In this document: one piece after another, positions 36,055-43,829 of the stretch
How the letters are laid out: each line of letters begins with the position of its first letter
How positions within the stretch are numbered: the stretch's first letter is position 1
NCBI GenBank assembly: GCA_027487485.1
Contig: JAIYDN010000042.1
Coordinates: forward strand, 18,576 to 82,575
Reading direction: 5' to 3'
Origin: Planctomycetaceae bacterium
Lineage (GTDB): Bacteria > Planctomycetota > Planctomycetia > Pirellulales > Pirellulaceae
DNA length: 64,000 nt
Made by a program: the position numbers and the translations under genes
The notes under the pieces: generated by a model
Told to the model about the DNA's origin: nothing
What the model saw: only the letters and a program-made list of their open reading frames with translations
The model's database searches: none

Positions 36055-36072
36055 GGGGTACAAAGGCTCTAA
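36055..36072 (-). promoter_or_regulatory. Shared 5' element (TTAGAGCCTTTGTACCCC)
   Basis: Variant copy 47 bases upstream of the ATG at 36008. Confidence 0.6.
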
Positions 36073-36079
36073 ATGTCAA

Positions 36080-37588
36080 TCAAACGACGAAGGCAGGCTC
36101 TCGATTACTGGTACTTGTATGGAATTCTCCTCGTCGAGCGATTCGAACAGCAACTTCAAATGCGTAATCCTGAAAGTCCCTAGAATTGTCAGTGGCCCCA
36201 TTCGTTACGTAGTGGGCAACTTCTTCCAAAGCTACTTTCAGAAGGCGATCCGAAAGTGCTTTTGATCCGGCAACAAGGAACGCATCACCAGCTAGATCAC
36301 GATTGATGTAAACGATGCCATCCCGATAGTAACCGTTCAGCATTGTTCCAGCATCAAGGATGGACGAGAAGCTGCGGACCTCTGGCTTGTCTTTGCCGTT
36401 GGTCAATCCGACCTCTTCGATCAAGTCCCAGATGTAATCTACCGCAGCTTGAGCATCCACAGTCGCTTTTGTGATCTCTCGACCCGAAAGTTCGTCTGCA
36501 CTCAGGACCGATGAAGAGGTTTTAATGCCATACAGTCCAGCAGCAGAGATCAAGTTTTCTGGGGCAAGAAATGGCTTGTAGCCTTTTCGCTCAAGCTGAC
36601 TGGCAGTGGCTTTGGTTGCTAGAACCGATTGTTCACCTGCGATGGATTCAAAGGCGGTTTGCCATGCCTTCTTGCGATTCTCAATTGCTTCAGCCGAATC
36701 GAAGTATGCGGGCTGTAGCGAGTAAATATCGAAACCAAACTCCCAGTAGCTCATTTCGGTTGAAAGCAATTTCTCGAACAAGATCGCAAGAGTCTTTGCG
36801 TCCGCATTCGACAAAGCCTTACCAGAAACATGACGAACATCCCAATCGGATGCCTTTCGGCTTTCATCAATGGTGAGATTGTCTAGGTTGTAGTCGAACA
36901 GGCTTTCGGTATCGCTTGATTCGAATTCACGAACACGAACACCACGTCGATAGATCACAGCAGCTTTGCGTTCACCGAGATTGCGATTGGACTTCGGCAA
37001 AATTGCCCTGCCCAGTGACTCTGGTTCGCTGAAGTGCAAAAACCACTTGCCTAAGTTGTTGTAGAACTCCAAAACCTCTGGAGTCAATGGAACGAAAACA
37101 CGAGTGTATCCAGCCTTGGCACGAACTTGTGATTCGCTAACAACATCAACAGTGACAGTGGACCAATCGCCTTTTTCACGAATACTTCTGTCGATAGCGT
37201 TGCTCACGAATTCTCGAAGCCCCATCGCAACGTCATCCCAATCAAGACGACCAAAATCAAGGACGAATCCGAGGTCTTCTGTCGCCGAACGACTGATACC
37301 ATTGATATCGGTGCCGCCAAACTTTACGACAACTCTCTCAAAACGCTTGGTCGCTTGCGAATCAGATACGACCTGTGGACGAGTCGAGAACTCCAACTTG
37401 AGATTGCCCGCAAAAACGATAGGCAGGAGTTCATTGCGAAGCAAGAGAGCAATACTGTGTTTTGATCCACTTCCGAATTGGCCAATCATCCCAGCATTGC
37501 TGCTTTGATCAGCCATGCTGACCCCAAGAACGGTAAATGCGTCTGCGGGTGCAACACCAATATTTTCAATTCGGAGATAGGCTGCCAT
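36080..37588 (-). CDS. GHKL-type ATP-binding protein of a mobile element
   Basis: A 502-residue protein. Residues 25-50 carry the glycine-rich ATP-lid motif GMIGQFGSGSKHSIALLLR of GHKL (Hsp90/histidine-kinase/MutL) ATPases. Before it stands the short N-box-like segment with NIGVAPADAFTVLG. The rest is mixed alpha/beta. It ends in a region rich in charged residues with EEVAHYVTNG. Its shared 5' element lies 51 bases upstream (37639-37654). Related proteins occur on phage and plasmids with no assigned role. It probably uses ATP to switch conformation, perhaps as a chaperone-like or DNA-repair-like factor. Confidence 0.68.
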   Translation of the reverse strand: MAAYLRIENIGVAPADAFTVLGVSMADQSSNAGMIGQFGSGSKHSIALLLRNELLPIVFAGNLKLEFSTRPQVVSDSQATKRFERVVVKFGGTDINGISRSATEDLGFVLDFGRLDWDDVAMGLREFVSNAIDRSIREKGDWSTVTVDVVSESQVRAKAGYTRVFVPLTPEVLEFYNNLGKWFLHFSEPESLGRAILPKSNRNLGERKAAVIYRRGVRVREFESSDTESLFDYNLDNLTIDESRKASDWDVRHVSGKALSNADAKTLAILFEKLLSTEMSYWEFGFDIYSLQPAYFDSAEAIENRKKAWQTAFESIAGEQSVLATKATASQLERKGYKPFLAPENLISAAGLYGIKTSSSVLSADELSGREITKATVDAQAAVDYIWDLIEEVGLTNGKDKPEVRSFSSILDAGTMLNGYYRDGIVYINRDLAGDAFLVAGSKALSDRLLKVALEEVAHYVTNGATDNSRDFQDYAFEVAVRIARRGEFHTSTSNREPAFVV

Positions 37589-37638
37589 TGTTTGTTATCC
37601 TTAGAGACACTGAGAAGTGGATGGTCCTGTGTCTGCTA

Positions 37639-37654
37639 GGGTACAATGGGTCTA
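37639..37654 (-). promoter_or_regulatory. Shared 5' element overlapping an upstream stop codon
   Basis: Exact TAGACCCATTGTACCC on the minus strand. Its first three bases, TAG, are the stop codon of the preceding 37652-37894 gene. Confidence 0.7.
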
Positions 37655-37894
37655 TTCGCAAAAGTTCCAATCGACGATTCTTCGAACATCAAAGTCTTCG
37701 CCCGTATGATCCATAAGCCAGTCCATTGCGTTCATGATGGCATCTTCGTCGTCAATTTCAGTGGGTCGACCCCAGCCAAGCATAGCTGCGTTGAGATGGT
37801 CTTCGTGGCTAGCAACGAACGGGTAGGAATTGCCCTCGTCATCCGTTAAAAACCAGTAGCCTAGATCATCTGGTCCCATCAATGTAACGATCAT
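37652..37894 (-). CDS. Hypothetical acidic protein, 80 residues
   Basis: Starting at the ATG at 37894 the product reads MIVTLMGPDDLGYWFL and ends in DFDVRRIVDWNFCE. The frame is open another 40 codons upstream, but that part overlaps the preceding gene and is not supported. Acidic and aromatic-rich with no membrane segment. The stop codon lies inside the shared 5' element of the next gene. Unrecognised. Confidence 0.55.
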   Translation of the reverse strand: MIVTLMGPDDLGYWFLTDDEGNSYPFVASHEDHLNAAMLGWGRPTEIDDEDAIMNAMDWLMDHTGEDFDVRRIVDWNFCE

Positions 37895-37989
37895 AATTCT
37901 TGCTTTCGTTAGTTGGTAAAATTCACTTCGCATTGCAAGACTACCGGCTATTTTGCCAGTAGCCTCTGAATCACTATGGTGCTTTCGCC

Positions 37990-38928
37990 CTAAGATGAGT
38001 AGGTTGTGGAGCATTTCATCAAATCACCAGCAAACGACTCTGCATTGATCAGTACATCCTCGATCCAAACTCTTTTTGTTTGCGTTCTGCCTTTACCCGT
38101 TTTTTGAATTCTCCAATGCCCTCGACGGAAATGAGGCGACTTCCCGCTTCCTCCTCCTGTTTGCATTCCACTTGGGATTAGTGACTTGTCCTTGAACGCT
38201 TTGATTGACTGGTGGAACTCAAAAATCCTTGGTGGAATCATGTCTTGAAGTAACTTCTTCCGTGGGTCACCTTTCTTTAAGGAACGACTGAGCTTGCGTC
38301 GTCTATTTGATACTACTTGATTCGCTTTCGATGGATTCTTCTCACTCCAATCGTCACCAATACTCATTGCAATCATTGCATTGAGAGCAATTCGAATGTA
38401 ACGATTCAAATACCCATATTCCGATTGACTTTGATTGACCTGTGCCAAGCAGTCGTCAATATTGCTTAATGGTTGGTATTCAGCAGCTAGCAAGACACGT
38501 TTGCTATGACCAGTGTAAAGGAAAGCGAATGAATTTGACATGCTACAGTGACTTGCGATCAAATAGTTTGAACTAGTATCCCGATTGGAATCAGGCAACA
38601 TGACACCCATTGTTGTGTACGGCTGCTTGTAAAAGTTCCAGTTCAGATTAATACCCCGATTCCCAAATTCATCGACATGCTTCTTTGAAAGAAGAATGTT
38701 TTTCTCTCCGTCAAATCGATGACTCTTTAACATCAAATGAACACCAATATCGTGAAGGTCTCCAGTCGGGAAGTGGTAGTTGAGTTCGTCAAAAATAGAG
38801 TTGTTGGCTGGACTTCCAAGTTTTCCATAGAACTGATCTCGAAGGTTGTAAGGAACGTGAAGCGTTCCCAGTAGTGCTTGTGCAATTAGTTCTTGACGGT
38901 AATCATGAATACCACGATTTGTGGACAT
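37990..38928 (-). CDS. Hypothetical protein with a RRGHWR-type C-terminal motif
   Basis: A 312-residue protein, started at ATG 38928 behind a GAGGAG ribosome-binding site. The C-terminal motif SPHFRRGHWRIQKTGKGR, then VWIEDVLIN, resembles a motif found in many mobile-element proteins, including those annotated as AcrVA2-like. I do not claim anti-CRISPR activity. The central region is basic (RRRKLSRSLKKGDPRKKL). There is no HTH I can identify. The role is likely tied to mobile-element biology, with nucleic-acid binding possible. Confidence 0.65.
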   Translation of the reverse strand: MSTNRGIHDYRQELIAQALLGTLHVPYNLRDQFYGKLGSPANNSIFDELNYHFPTGDLHDIGVHLMLKSHRFDGEKNILLSKKHVDEFGNRGINLNWNFYKQPYTTMGVMLPDSNRDTSSNYLIASHCSMSNSFAFLYTGHSKRVLLAAEYQPLSNIDDCLAQVNQSQSEYGYLNRYIRIALNAMIAMSIGDDWSEKNPSKANQVVSNRRRKLSRSLKKGDPRKKLLQDMIPPRIFEFHQSIKAFKDKSLIPSGMQTGGGSGKSPHFRRGHWRIQKTGKGRTQTKRVWIEDVLINAESFAGDLMKCSTTYSS

Positions 38929-39097
38929 CAAAAAAGCTCCTCTTCAAATCATTCGCCCCAAGTGCAGTTCGTTTTGATCTAGCGACAAGTTGCGTGCGGC
39001 TTCCCAATCGATGCGACTCAACAATTGAGTCGTCGAATTCATTCAAAAGGGATCGCAGAGGGAGGGAATTGATGGTTCGTTTGCTTTTGGTATTCAT
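38903..39097 (-). CDS. Possible small basic protein, 64 residues
   Basis: The frame carries MNTKSKRTINSLPLRSLLNE and ends SFFDVHKSWYS. It overlaps the start of the 37990-38928 gene by 26 bases; an ATG 36 bases upstream gives a 76-residue form. Basic composition and packing favour a real gene, but no ribosome-binding site or homology supports it. A shadow ORF cannot be excluded. Confidence 0.4.
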   Translation of the reverse strand: MNTKSKRTINSLPLRSLLNEFDDSIVESHRLGSRTQLVARSKRTALGANDLKRSFFDVHKSWYS

Positions 39098-39228
39098 GAT
39101 TTGTTTGATGTTTCGAAGATTCAGATTTGTCACTCGTTTCTGACCTCTTCTTAGACCGGCAAACCCAATTTCAGTTCGGTTAATGGTCGCCTTTTGGAAA
39201 AAACTTTTGCAGTCACTTGTTTGTCGTC

Positions 39229-40134
39229 CTAGTCAAACAGGTAGTTGGCACTCGAATCATTCGGGCGAGCATGCAGATACCGTCCAGTAGTTGCTATGGA
39301 GGCATGCCCAAGTGTGGATTGGACCAAATGAATTGGTGCCCCGTTATCGAGGCTGTGACTTGCATGGGCGTGACGAAGCCAATGACAGGAAACTGCTTTT
39401 TCAATGCCTGCACGCTTGGCTGCCTTACTGACGATTCGCCAAATCATTGATTCATCCAAATGACCACCACCTTTTCGGCTTCGAAAGACCGGATCGTTCT
39501 CGCCAGCATCTTTGCGAAGCAACAGTAGTGAGTACCAAACTGATTTGGGAATCAAAACGGTTCGTGTTTTCCCGCCCTTTCCAAATACGGTGATCTGCCC
39601 TGATTCTTTCCTATTCTGCAAATCGCTCCACTTGAGATTCGATATCTCGGAGACACGAAAACCACCAGCATACAAAGTAAGAAGAATGGTTTTGTTCCTG
39701 GGATGTCGTTCGAGAGCTATCATGTTTCGAACGTCAGACTCTTCCAGGATTCGATCTGACAACCCATCACGAATTGGTGGAAGCGTGAGGGATCGAGCAA
39801 CGTCAAAACGCAGGTAGCCAAGTTTGTGACCAAATGCAAAAAGACTTTTGACTGCTGCCATCGTTCTTTGGACGGAAGAAGGCTTCAAACCTGATTCAAC
39901 CAACTGATTGAAGAACGCTTGGATTTCCCCAAGCGTGACTTGCGACAGTTGCTTTCCTACGAAAGACAAAAACAAGGTCCAGTCTTTGGAGTATGCCTTT
40001 TGCGTGTGATCGCTTTTCCCATGAAGCCAGAGTTGGACCAAATGTTGGTCCGAATCGGCTTGAGATGGGATCGACAGCCCCGATTCATCCACCGTGACCA
40101 ATCCGTTTTTCTGATTTTCAATCGAATGCATCAT
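39229..40134 (-). CDS. Tyrosine recombinase/integrase
   Basis: About 301 residues from ATG 40134. The N-terminal SAM-like core-binding domain (HTQKAYSKDWTLFLSFVG, TLGEIQAFFNQLV) is followed by the catalytic domain: Arg in AGGFRVSEIS, Lys in FGKGGKTRTVLIP, HxxR in CHWLRHAHASH, His in LGHASIATT and the nucleophile Tyr in GRYLHARP. The full R-K-H-R-H-Y set is present. The upstream open frame (to 40314, TTG) is Arg-rich and contains a palindrome, so I reject it. An HTH gene lies just upstream in the same orientation and could be its excisionase or regulator. Confidence 0.93.
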   Translation of the reverse strand: MMHSIENQKNGLVTVDESGLSIPSQADSDQHLVQLWLHGKSDHTQKAYSKDWTLFLSFVGKQLSQVTLGEIQAFFNQLVESGLKPSSVQRTMAAVKSLFAFGHKLGYLRFDVARSLTLPPIRDGLSDRILEESDVRNMIALERHPRNKTILLTLYAGGFRVSEISNLKWSDLQNRKESGQITVFGKGGKTRTVLIPKSVWYSLLLLRKDAGENDPVFRSRKGGGHLDESMIWRIVSKAAKRAGIEKAVSCHWLRHAHASHSLDNGAPIHLVQSTLGHASIATTGRYLHARPNDSSANYLFD

Positions 40135-40249
40135 AATGTTTTTTATCTCTACTAAAACGGGACACTGACCGAACAACCTTCGGAGAGCTTTGGAGCGAAT
40201 TTCTTTAACATTTCCGACAGACCTCTGACGGACCTCTAACCGACATCGT

Positions 40250-40270
40250 GAATGTTCCCTACGAACATTC
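40250..40270. promoter_or_regulatory. Perfect palindrome upstream of the integrase
   Basis: GAATGTTC / GAACATTC, 8-bp arms around a 5-base spacer, between the HTH gene and the integrase start. Shape and place suit an operator or a recombinase-directionality site. Confidence 0.55.
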
Positions 40271-40310
40271 GACGACAACCAACTTGTTTCCAACGGCTTT
40301 GCCTCAGACC

Positions 40311-40757
40311 TCAAACATCCCCCGAACGCTTTAGATGTCGGAAAACTGTTCGCAACACGTCCGATTCCTTTGTTCCTTGACTACCTTTGGGGAAGCAAAC
40401 TGCAAAAGCTGCCTCAACTTCATTGGTTGTCACTCCAGTAAGCCCCAGACCTTTCAATCCCTGGATCAACATTGAATGATCCTTTGCCCCAGTAGGCTCC
40501 TGCATTGGTCGTCTTTCGTAAAACAGGACGTACTCGTTGTTGACCCCTATTCCCGTTTCCCTTGCCTTCAAAATGTCTTCGACCATTGACGCAGTGAAAT
40601 AAGGTCGTTGGTTTGATGACAGTCGCAGGGGAGCATGAAACGTACCTCGCTCGACATGAAGGTAAAATTGACTCCGAGACATTCCAATTTTGCGACAAAC
40701 CTCACTAACTGAAGCGACAGCTTTCAGCGGATTTTCGATCTTCATTGCAACACTCAT
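40311..40757 (-). CDS. HTH DNA-binding protein, possible excisionase/regulator
   Basis: A 148-residue protein with an N-terminal MerR/AlpA-like HTH (ASVSEVCRKIGMSRSQFYLHVERGTFHAP, near 14-42) and a wing-like segment NQRPYFTASMVEDIL. The remainder is unassigned. ATG at 40757 behind AAAGGAAA; the shared 5' element lies 51 bases upstream. It ends 177 bases before the integrase start. This layout suits recombination-directionality or integrase control. Confidence 0.7.
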   Translation of the reverse strand: MSVAMKIENPLKAVASVSEVCRKIGMSRSQFYLHVERGTFHAPLRLSSNQRPYFTASMVEDILKARETGIGVNNEYVLFYERRPMQEPTGAKDHSMLIQGLKGLGLTGVTTNEVEAAFAVCFPKGSQGTKESDVLRTVFRHLKRSGDV

Positions 40758-40807
40758 GGTTCCATTTCCTTTAACAAATCAGACATTGCTCGATCAGGTA
40801 TCCGACA

Positions 40808-40826
40808 GGGTACAATGCCCCTATTC
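40808..40826 (-). promoter_or_regulatory. Shared 5' element overlapping an upstream stop codon
   Basis: Minus strand AATAGGGGCATTGTACCC. Its TAG is the stop codon of the RuvB-like gene (40821-41762), so the next gene's element begins inside the preceding gene. Confidence 0.6.
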
Positions 40827-41762
40827 GGAACTCGATGCAGCCAAATGTTCATGCCCTTTGGCTGTTAACATTCGTCCTTTTTCCGTCTTCGTGATAAGAC
40901 CAAGACGAATGAAATCGCTTTCGAAAACCTCGATGCTTTGCCGTGGCAATCCCATTTGTGTAGCAATCAGATTGAGCCTCACAGCCCCTTCGCCCTCTCG
41001 CAAGATTTGAAGGTAACGCTGTTCAACGGCATCAAGTCCAAGGCTATCTATTTGCTCGGTATCGCACATCTCCACAACATGATCCGCAGTGATGTTATCT
41101 GTTGATTTGGATGATGCTTGCCTCTTTGCAGACTCAAGTAACCTTACAGCCAATCTTGGCGTTCCTCGGCTCTTTTGTGCGAGCATACGAATTGCTTGGT
41201 CTTCAATTGTCCAGCCAAGTCGCCTTGCACGCTGTTGGATGAGCAGGAATGTTTCTTCGTCGGAGTAATGCGTGAGCCTTAGATGAATGCGAAAACGCTC
41301 ACGCATCGAACGAGTTAGTAAGTGTTCATCCGTGGTTGCCCCGATCAGACAAAACGGAGGAAGTTCTACGATGTGTTTTTTGCCGAGGAACAGTTTTCTT
41401 TCTTCCAAAGCTCGGTAGAGCGTCACCTGAACGGCTGGAAGCAATTCATGAATCTCATCGCAAAAGAAAATGTCCCCTGGTTCGAGCATCATCAATGCAC
41501 CGTGAACATGTTCTGGTGATTTGATGTTCTGAGCTAATTCAATGTGCAGATTGCACGCTAATTCCCTGGCAACGATTTCTGACAGAAGTGTCTTACCGGT
41601 CCCGGCTGGACCTGTCACTAAAACATGGCCAAGTGCTAGTTCTTTAGAAGATTTTGAGCGGTCGTAAAAGTACGAGTCGATTGCTGTTCTCAGAACAGCT
41701 ACAGCGGTTTTCTGACCGATTACATGGTCTAGCGTTGGTACTACTTGTTCATTTGTATCCAT
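40821..41762 (-). CDS. RuvB-like AAA+ ATPase of a mobile element
   Basis: A 313-residue RuvB relative. Walker A GPAGTGKT near 53-60, Walker B IFFCDEIHEL, sensor 1 CLIGATTDE, arginine finger RSMRERFRIHLRL, then the RuvB C-terminal winged helix (GAVRLNLIATQMGLPRQSIEV). The start is ATG 41762 behind AGGAG; the longer open frame would translate the shared 5' element as LDLLYPT. It would drive branch migration or remodel DNA-protein complexes. It is a mobile-element version; the chromosomal ruvAB locus is not here. No RuvA is nearby. Confidence 0.88.
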   Translation of the reverse strand: MDTNEQVVPTLDHVIGQKTAVAVLRTAIDSYFYDRSKSSKELALGHVLVTGPAGTGKTLLSEIVARELACNLHIELAQNIKSPEHVHGALMMLEPGDIFFCDEIHELLPAVQVTLYRALEERKLFLGKKHIVELPPFCLIGATTDEHLLTRSMRERFRIHLRLTHYSDEETFLLIQQRARRLGWTIEDQAIRMLAQKSRGTPRLAVRLLESAKRQASSKSTDNITADHVVEMCDTEQIDSLGLDAVEQRYLQILREGEGAVRLNLIATQMGLPRQSIEVFESDFIRLGLITKTEKGRMLTAKGHEHLAASSSE

Positions 41763-41781
41763 GATGTTCTCCTGTTTTGTA

Positions 41782-41799
41782 GGGTACAATAGGTCTAAA
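41782..41799 (-). promoter_or_regulatory. Shared 5' element (TTTAGACCTATTGTACCC)
   Basis: Closest spacing in the set, 20 bases before the ATG at 41762, with AGGAG between them. A transcript starting near ACCC would have a very short leader. Confidence 0.7.
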
Positions 41800-41807
41800 C
41801 TTTCTCC

Positions 41808-41830
41808 CAAAAACCGGGGAGTTGCCCTGG
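41808..41830 (-). terminator. Hairpin terminator followed directly by the next cassette's 5' element
   Basis: Minus strand CCAGGG-CAACT-CCCCGG followed by TTTTTGGG. The arms pair with one mismatch. It ends 9 bases before the shared element at 41782-41799. Confidence 0.65.
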
Positions 41831-41940
41831 TTCAAAATGGGGATTGAGGTTGGGATAATATTCGGAGATGTCGCTTTCATTTGGACAAGTCAAAGTGAGT
41901 CCCATAAGATGCGGAACATGAAAGGTGTTGTTGCGAACGA

Positions 41941-42374
41941 GTATGGGTAGTGGCAAGTCGATCAATTGGGTTTTCACTGTGGCTGTGCTCGGCAGCATTG
42001 TTATTGCCGTTGCGATTTGGCGAACGCAAATTCACTCCTATCGTTCTTTTCAACCTGTACCGCATGGCAACCGTTTTAGTGCATTAGTTCCATTTCGGCG
42101 AAACGAGTGCATTGAAGTTGTTTCAAGGTCGAAGGACAGAATCTTCGTAGACGACGTATGGTTCAGCCCGAATGAATTTGCACTAAAGGTCAAGATCGCT
42201 GTTTCGAACGACTTGAACATCAAAGCAGTCGTGCTGATTATTGGAGTTGACGGAAGTACGAGCTTCCAATCGCTTGAGAATGCGTTAATCTCTTCGGTGC
42301 CGAAGCAGACCAAGCTCTATTTCTTTCACGAAGGATCGAGCAGAGGAATTCAATATATCGGGGAAGAGCAATAG
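41941..42374 (+). CDS. Single-span membrane protein with ExbD-like C-terminal domain
   Basis: A 144-residue protein. Residues 7-27 form a membrane helix (NWVFTVAVLGSIVIAVAIW). A periplasmic-type domain follows, ending in VVLIIGVDGSTSFQSLENALI and TKLYFFHEGSS, which resembles the strand-helix layout of ExbD/TolR. It is the only plus-strand gene in this block and lies inside a cassette whose 5' element (42413) and terminator (41808) face the minus strand. An antisense transcript may therefore cover it. Function unknown. Confidence 0.62.
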
Positions 42375-42412
42375 TGGGGCGGTTCTCCTTTTAGGTGTAG
42401 GCAAGCATTGTA

Positions 42413-42428
42413 GGGTACAATAGGTCTA
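42413..42428 (-). promoter_or_regulatory. Shared 5' element without a clear minus-strand gene
   Basis: Exact TAGACCTATTGTACCC, followed on the minus strand by AAGGAG but no suitable start codon; the plus-strand membrane-protein gene occupies the interval instead. Confidence 0.6.
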
Positions 42429-42439
42429 TTCATTCCCAT

Positions 42440-42465
42440 GAAAAAAGCCAAGGTATTTCCCTGGC
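42440..42465 (-). terminator. Hairpin terminator of the 42481-42975 gene
   Basis: Minus strand GCCAGGG-AAATA-CCTTGGC followed by TTTTTTC. The shared 5' element of the next cassette begins 12 bases later. Confidence 0.8.
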
Positions 42466-42480
42466 TCAATGAAGCATTGG

Positions 42481-42975
42481 TTATCCAGCAATCAAAGCGT
42501 GAACGCCAAGTTTGTGGATATATTTCCTTGCTTTGGAAACGGTCTCAAAAGATGCATGGATGGTCCCATTGCGAAGAACATCGACCATTAATTTGCGACC
42601 ATCAGCAAGTTCAACAGAATCAGACTTCGGGCGAATTTCCAGATCATCATGGTGATACTTGGAATGTTGATAGATCACTTTGCCACCAGCACTCAATCGA
42701 ATGCGAACGATGCAGTGGTCAAGCAATCCAGGACCACCCAAGCTTCTTCTGCTGTGAATTAGCAACGGAATCTTTACCGGACCCATACTTCGTCCAATGA
42801 ACCCATAAACGTCGTTTTCTTCGAGCCAGTCTAGACCGGCTTTTTCCCCGTCAGTTTCCCCGAAGGAAATATGAAGTCGTGTCTTGCTCAATCTTGCACG
42901 TTCAAGAATGCGAATGACTTCGATTGAAGTCGTCTCGTGGTAACTCGTACCGTCAATCACTTGGTATTTGCTCAT
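42481..42975 (-). CDS. Conserved hypothetical protein of plasmids and integrative elements
   Basis: A 164-residue protein from ATG 42975 with GGAGG nearby. It has LHISFGETDGEKAGLDW, YGFIGRSMGPVKIPLLIHSRRSLGG and GLLDHCIVRIR segments, a pattern I associate with a widespread element-borne family without known function. The shared 5' element lies 22 bases upstream. Its own terminator follows. It is cytoplasmic by composition. Confidence 0.7.
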   Translation of the reverse strand: MSKYQVIDGTSYHETTSIEVIRILERARLSKTRLHISFGETDGEKAGLDWLEENDVYGFIGRSMGPVKIPLLIHSRRSLGGPGLLDHCIVRIRLSAGGKVIYQHSKYHHDDLEIRPKSDSVELADGRKLMVDVLRNGTIHASFETVSKARKYIHKLGVHALIAG

Positions 42976-42996
42976 TGGGTTGTCCTCCAACGATAT

Positions 42997-43014
42997 GGGT
43001 ACAATAGGTCTAAA
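42997..43014 (-). promoter_or_regulatory. Shared 5' element (TTTAGACCTATTGTACCC)
   Basis: Twenty-two bases upstream of the ATG at 42975. Confidence 0.7.
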
Positions 43015-43023
43015 GATTTCAAC

Positions 43024-43047
43024 AAAAAAACCAGGGGGTTACCCTGG
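43024..43047 (-). terminator. Hairpin terminator of the 43070-43417 gene
   Basis: Minus strand CCAGGG-TAACC-CCCTGG followed by TTTTTTT. It ends just 9 bases before the next shared 5' element. Confidence 0.85.
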
Positions 43048-43069
43048 TCTTCTTCCAAATCTCACCGAA

Positions 43070-43417
43070 TTACGCATATGCCATTGAAGCGACGAATTCC
43101 ATAGAATTATCGACCTCAATTGCGATGGCTTCTTGCCCCATTTCTGACGCCAAATCACTGGCAAATTCACGAATCGCATCCAAGTGTATGAGACCATCGT
43201 CATTGGTAAACGAAACAACAACAGTTACGTCCTCTTCGATTAGTCCATGCTCGTCGGAAACCCAGCCACCCTTTGCATGATGAGCGGTAAAGCCACCAAA
43301 AAACTTGGCAAACTTCACTTTGCTGACCTTGATCCACTTCGCAACAATTTCGCTTGGTGCTCCTTCGTTGGCATTTACGGTCGATGGAATGATGATCGCA
43401 ATTTTGTGATTGTTCAT
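43070..43417 (-). CDS. Hypothetical protein, 115 residues
   Basis: A small soluble protein. KIAIIIPSTVNANEG leads, then FFGGFTAHHAKGGWVSDEHG and EMGQEAIAIEV. The His-His and Glu-rich middle could bind metal. ATG at 43417 follows GGGACAG; the shared 5' element lies 40 bases upstream, and a clean terminator follows. Unrecognised. Confidence 0.65.
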   Translation of the reverse strand: MNNHKIAIIIPSTVNANEGAPSEIVAKWIKVSKVKFAKFFGGFTAHHAKGGWVSDEHGLIEEDVTVVVSFTNDDGLIHLDAIREFASDLASEMGQEAIAIEVDNSMEFVASMAYA

Positions 43418-43456
43418 TTGCTGTCCCTTGAGTTGTGTGATGGTTACACCTCAAGG

Positions 43457-43474
43457 GGGTACAATGGGTCTAAA
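43457..43474 (-). promoter_or_regulatory. Shared 5' element (TTTAGACCCATTGTACCC)
   Basis: Forty bases upstream of the ATG at 43417. Confidence 0.7.
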
Positions 43475-43554
43475 TCATGGGTTTAAATCGAGACGCTCCA
43501 AAAGCCTCTAGGAATCGTTTTGGCAGCACCGAATCATTAGTCGCCCAATTGAGC

Positions 43555-43589
43555 TAGAATTAATCCTGGTGCACGCAGGATTAATTCTA
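43555..43589. repeat. Perfect 14-bp inverted repeat
   Basis: TAGAATTAATCCTG / CAGGATTAATTCTA with a 7-base loop that is itself nearly palindromic (GTGCAC). It is the longest perfect palindrome I saw in the window and lies at the 3' end of the candidate RNA. Confidence 0.85.
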
Positions 43590-43829
43590 AAAAAGCCCAA
43601 AGGGGTGTTTGAACCTCCTTTCGTCCACGGTCACCGGATGTTCCAGGAATAACCTGGAGCAGGACAAAACGCATTTAGGTGTTTCTCGCCAGAAACTAGA
43701 CCAACCTAAAATTGGTGAGACTGCATTTGCAAACTTAGAGCCACACTAAGCAGTCAACAGAGCAAAGTGGCATCACAACTTGCCATTGAGTCAGTTCGAA
43801 ACTGAAGAATGACTTGTTGCTACCTCACA
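43590..43829 (-). ncRNA. Candidate structured RNA under the shared 5' element
   Basis: About 240 bases without a credible ORF start at a shared 5' element (43830-43846) and end at CCCCTTTGGGCTTTTTT (minus strand), a short hairpin with a T-run. Internal hairpins: ACCAA/TTGGT (43700-43716), GTTTCT/AGAAAC (43681-43696) and TCCAGG/CCTGGA (43642-43658). The cassette is organised like its protein-coding neighbours but carries no gene, so the product is probably the RNA itself. I recognise no known RNA family. Confidence 0.5.

Noticed and set aside
40135..40314. N-terminal extension of the integrase from a TTG start
   Set aside because: Arg-rich, includes an 8-bp palindrome and matches no part of tyrosine recombinases; a start at 40134 gives normal length.
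41795..41998. Minus-strand ORF ending PGQLPGFWEKV
   Set aside because: The end is a translation of the hairpin terminator and its T-run, so it is not a real C-terminus.
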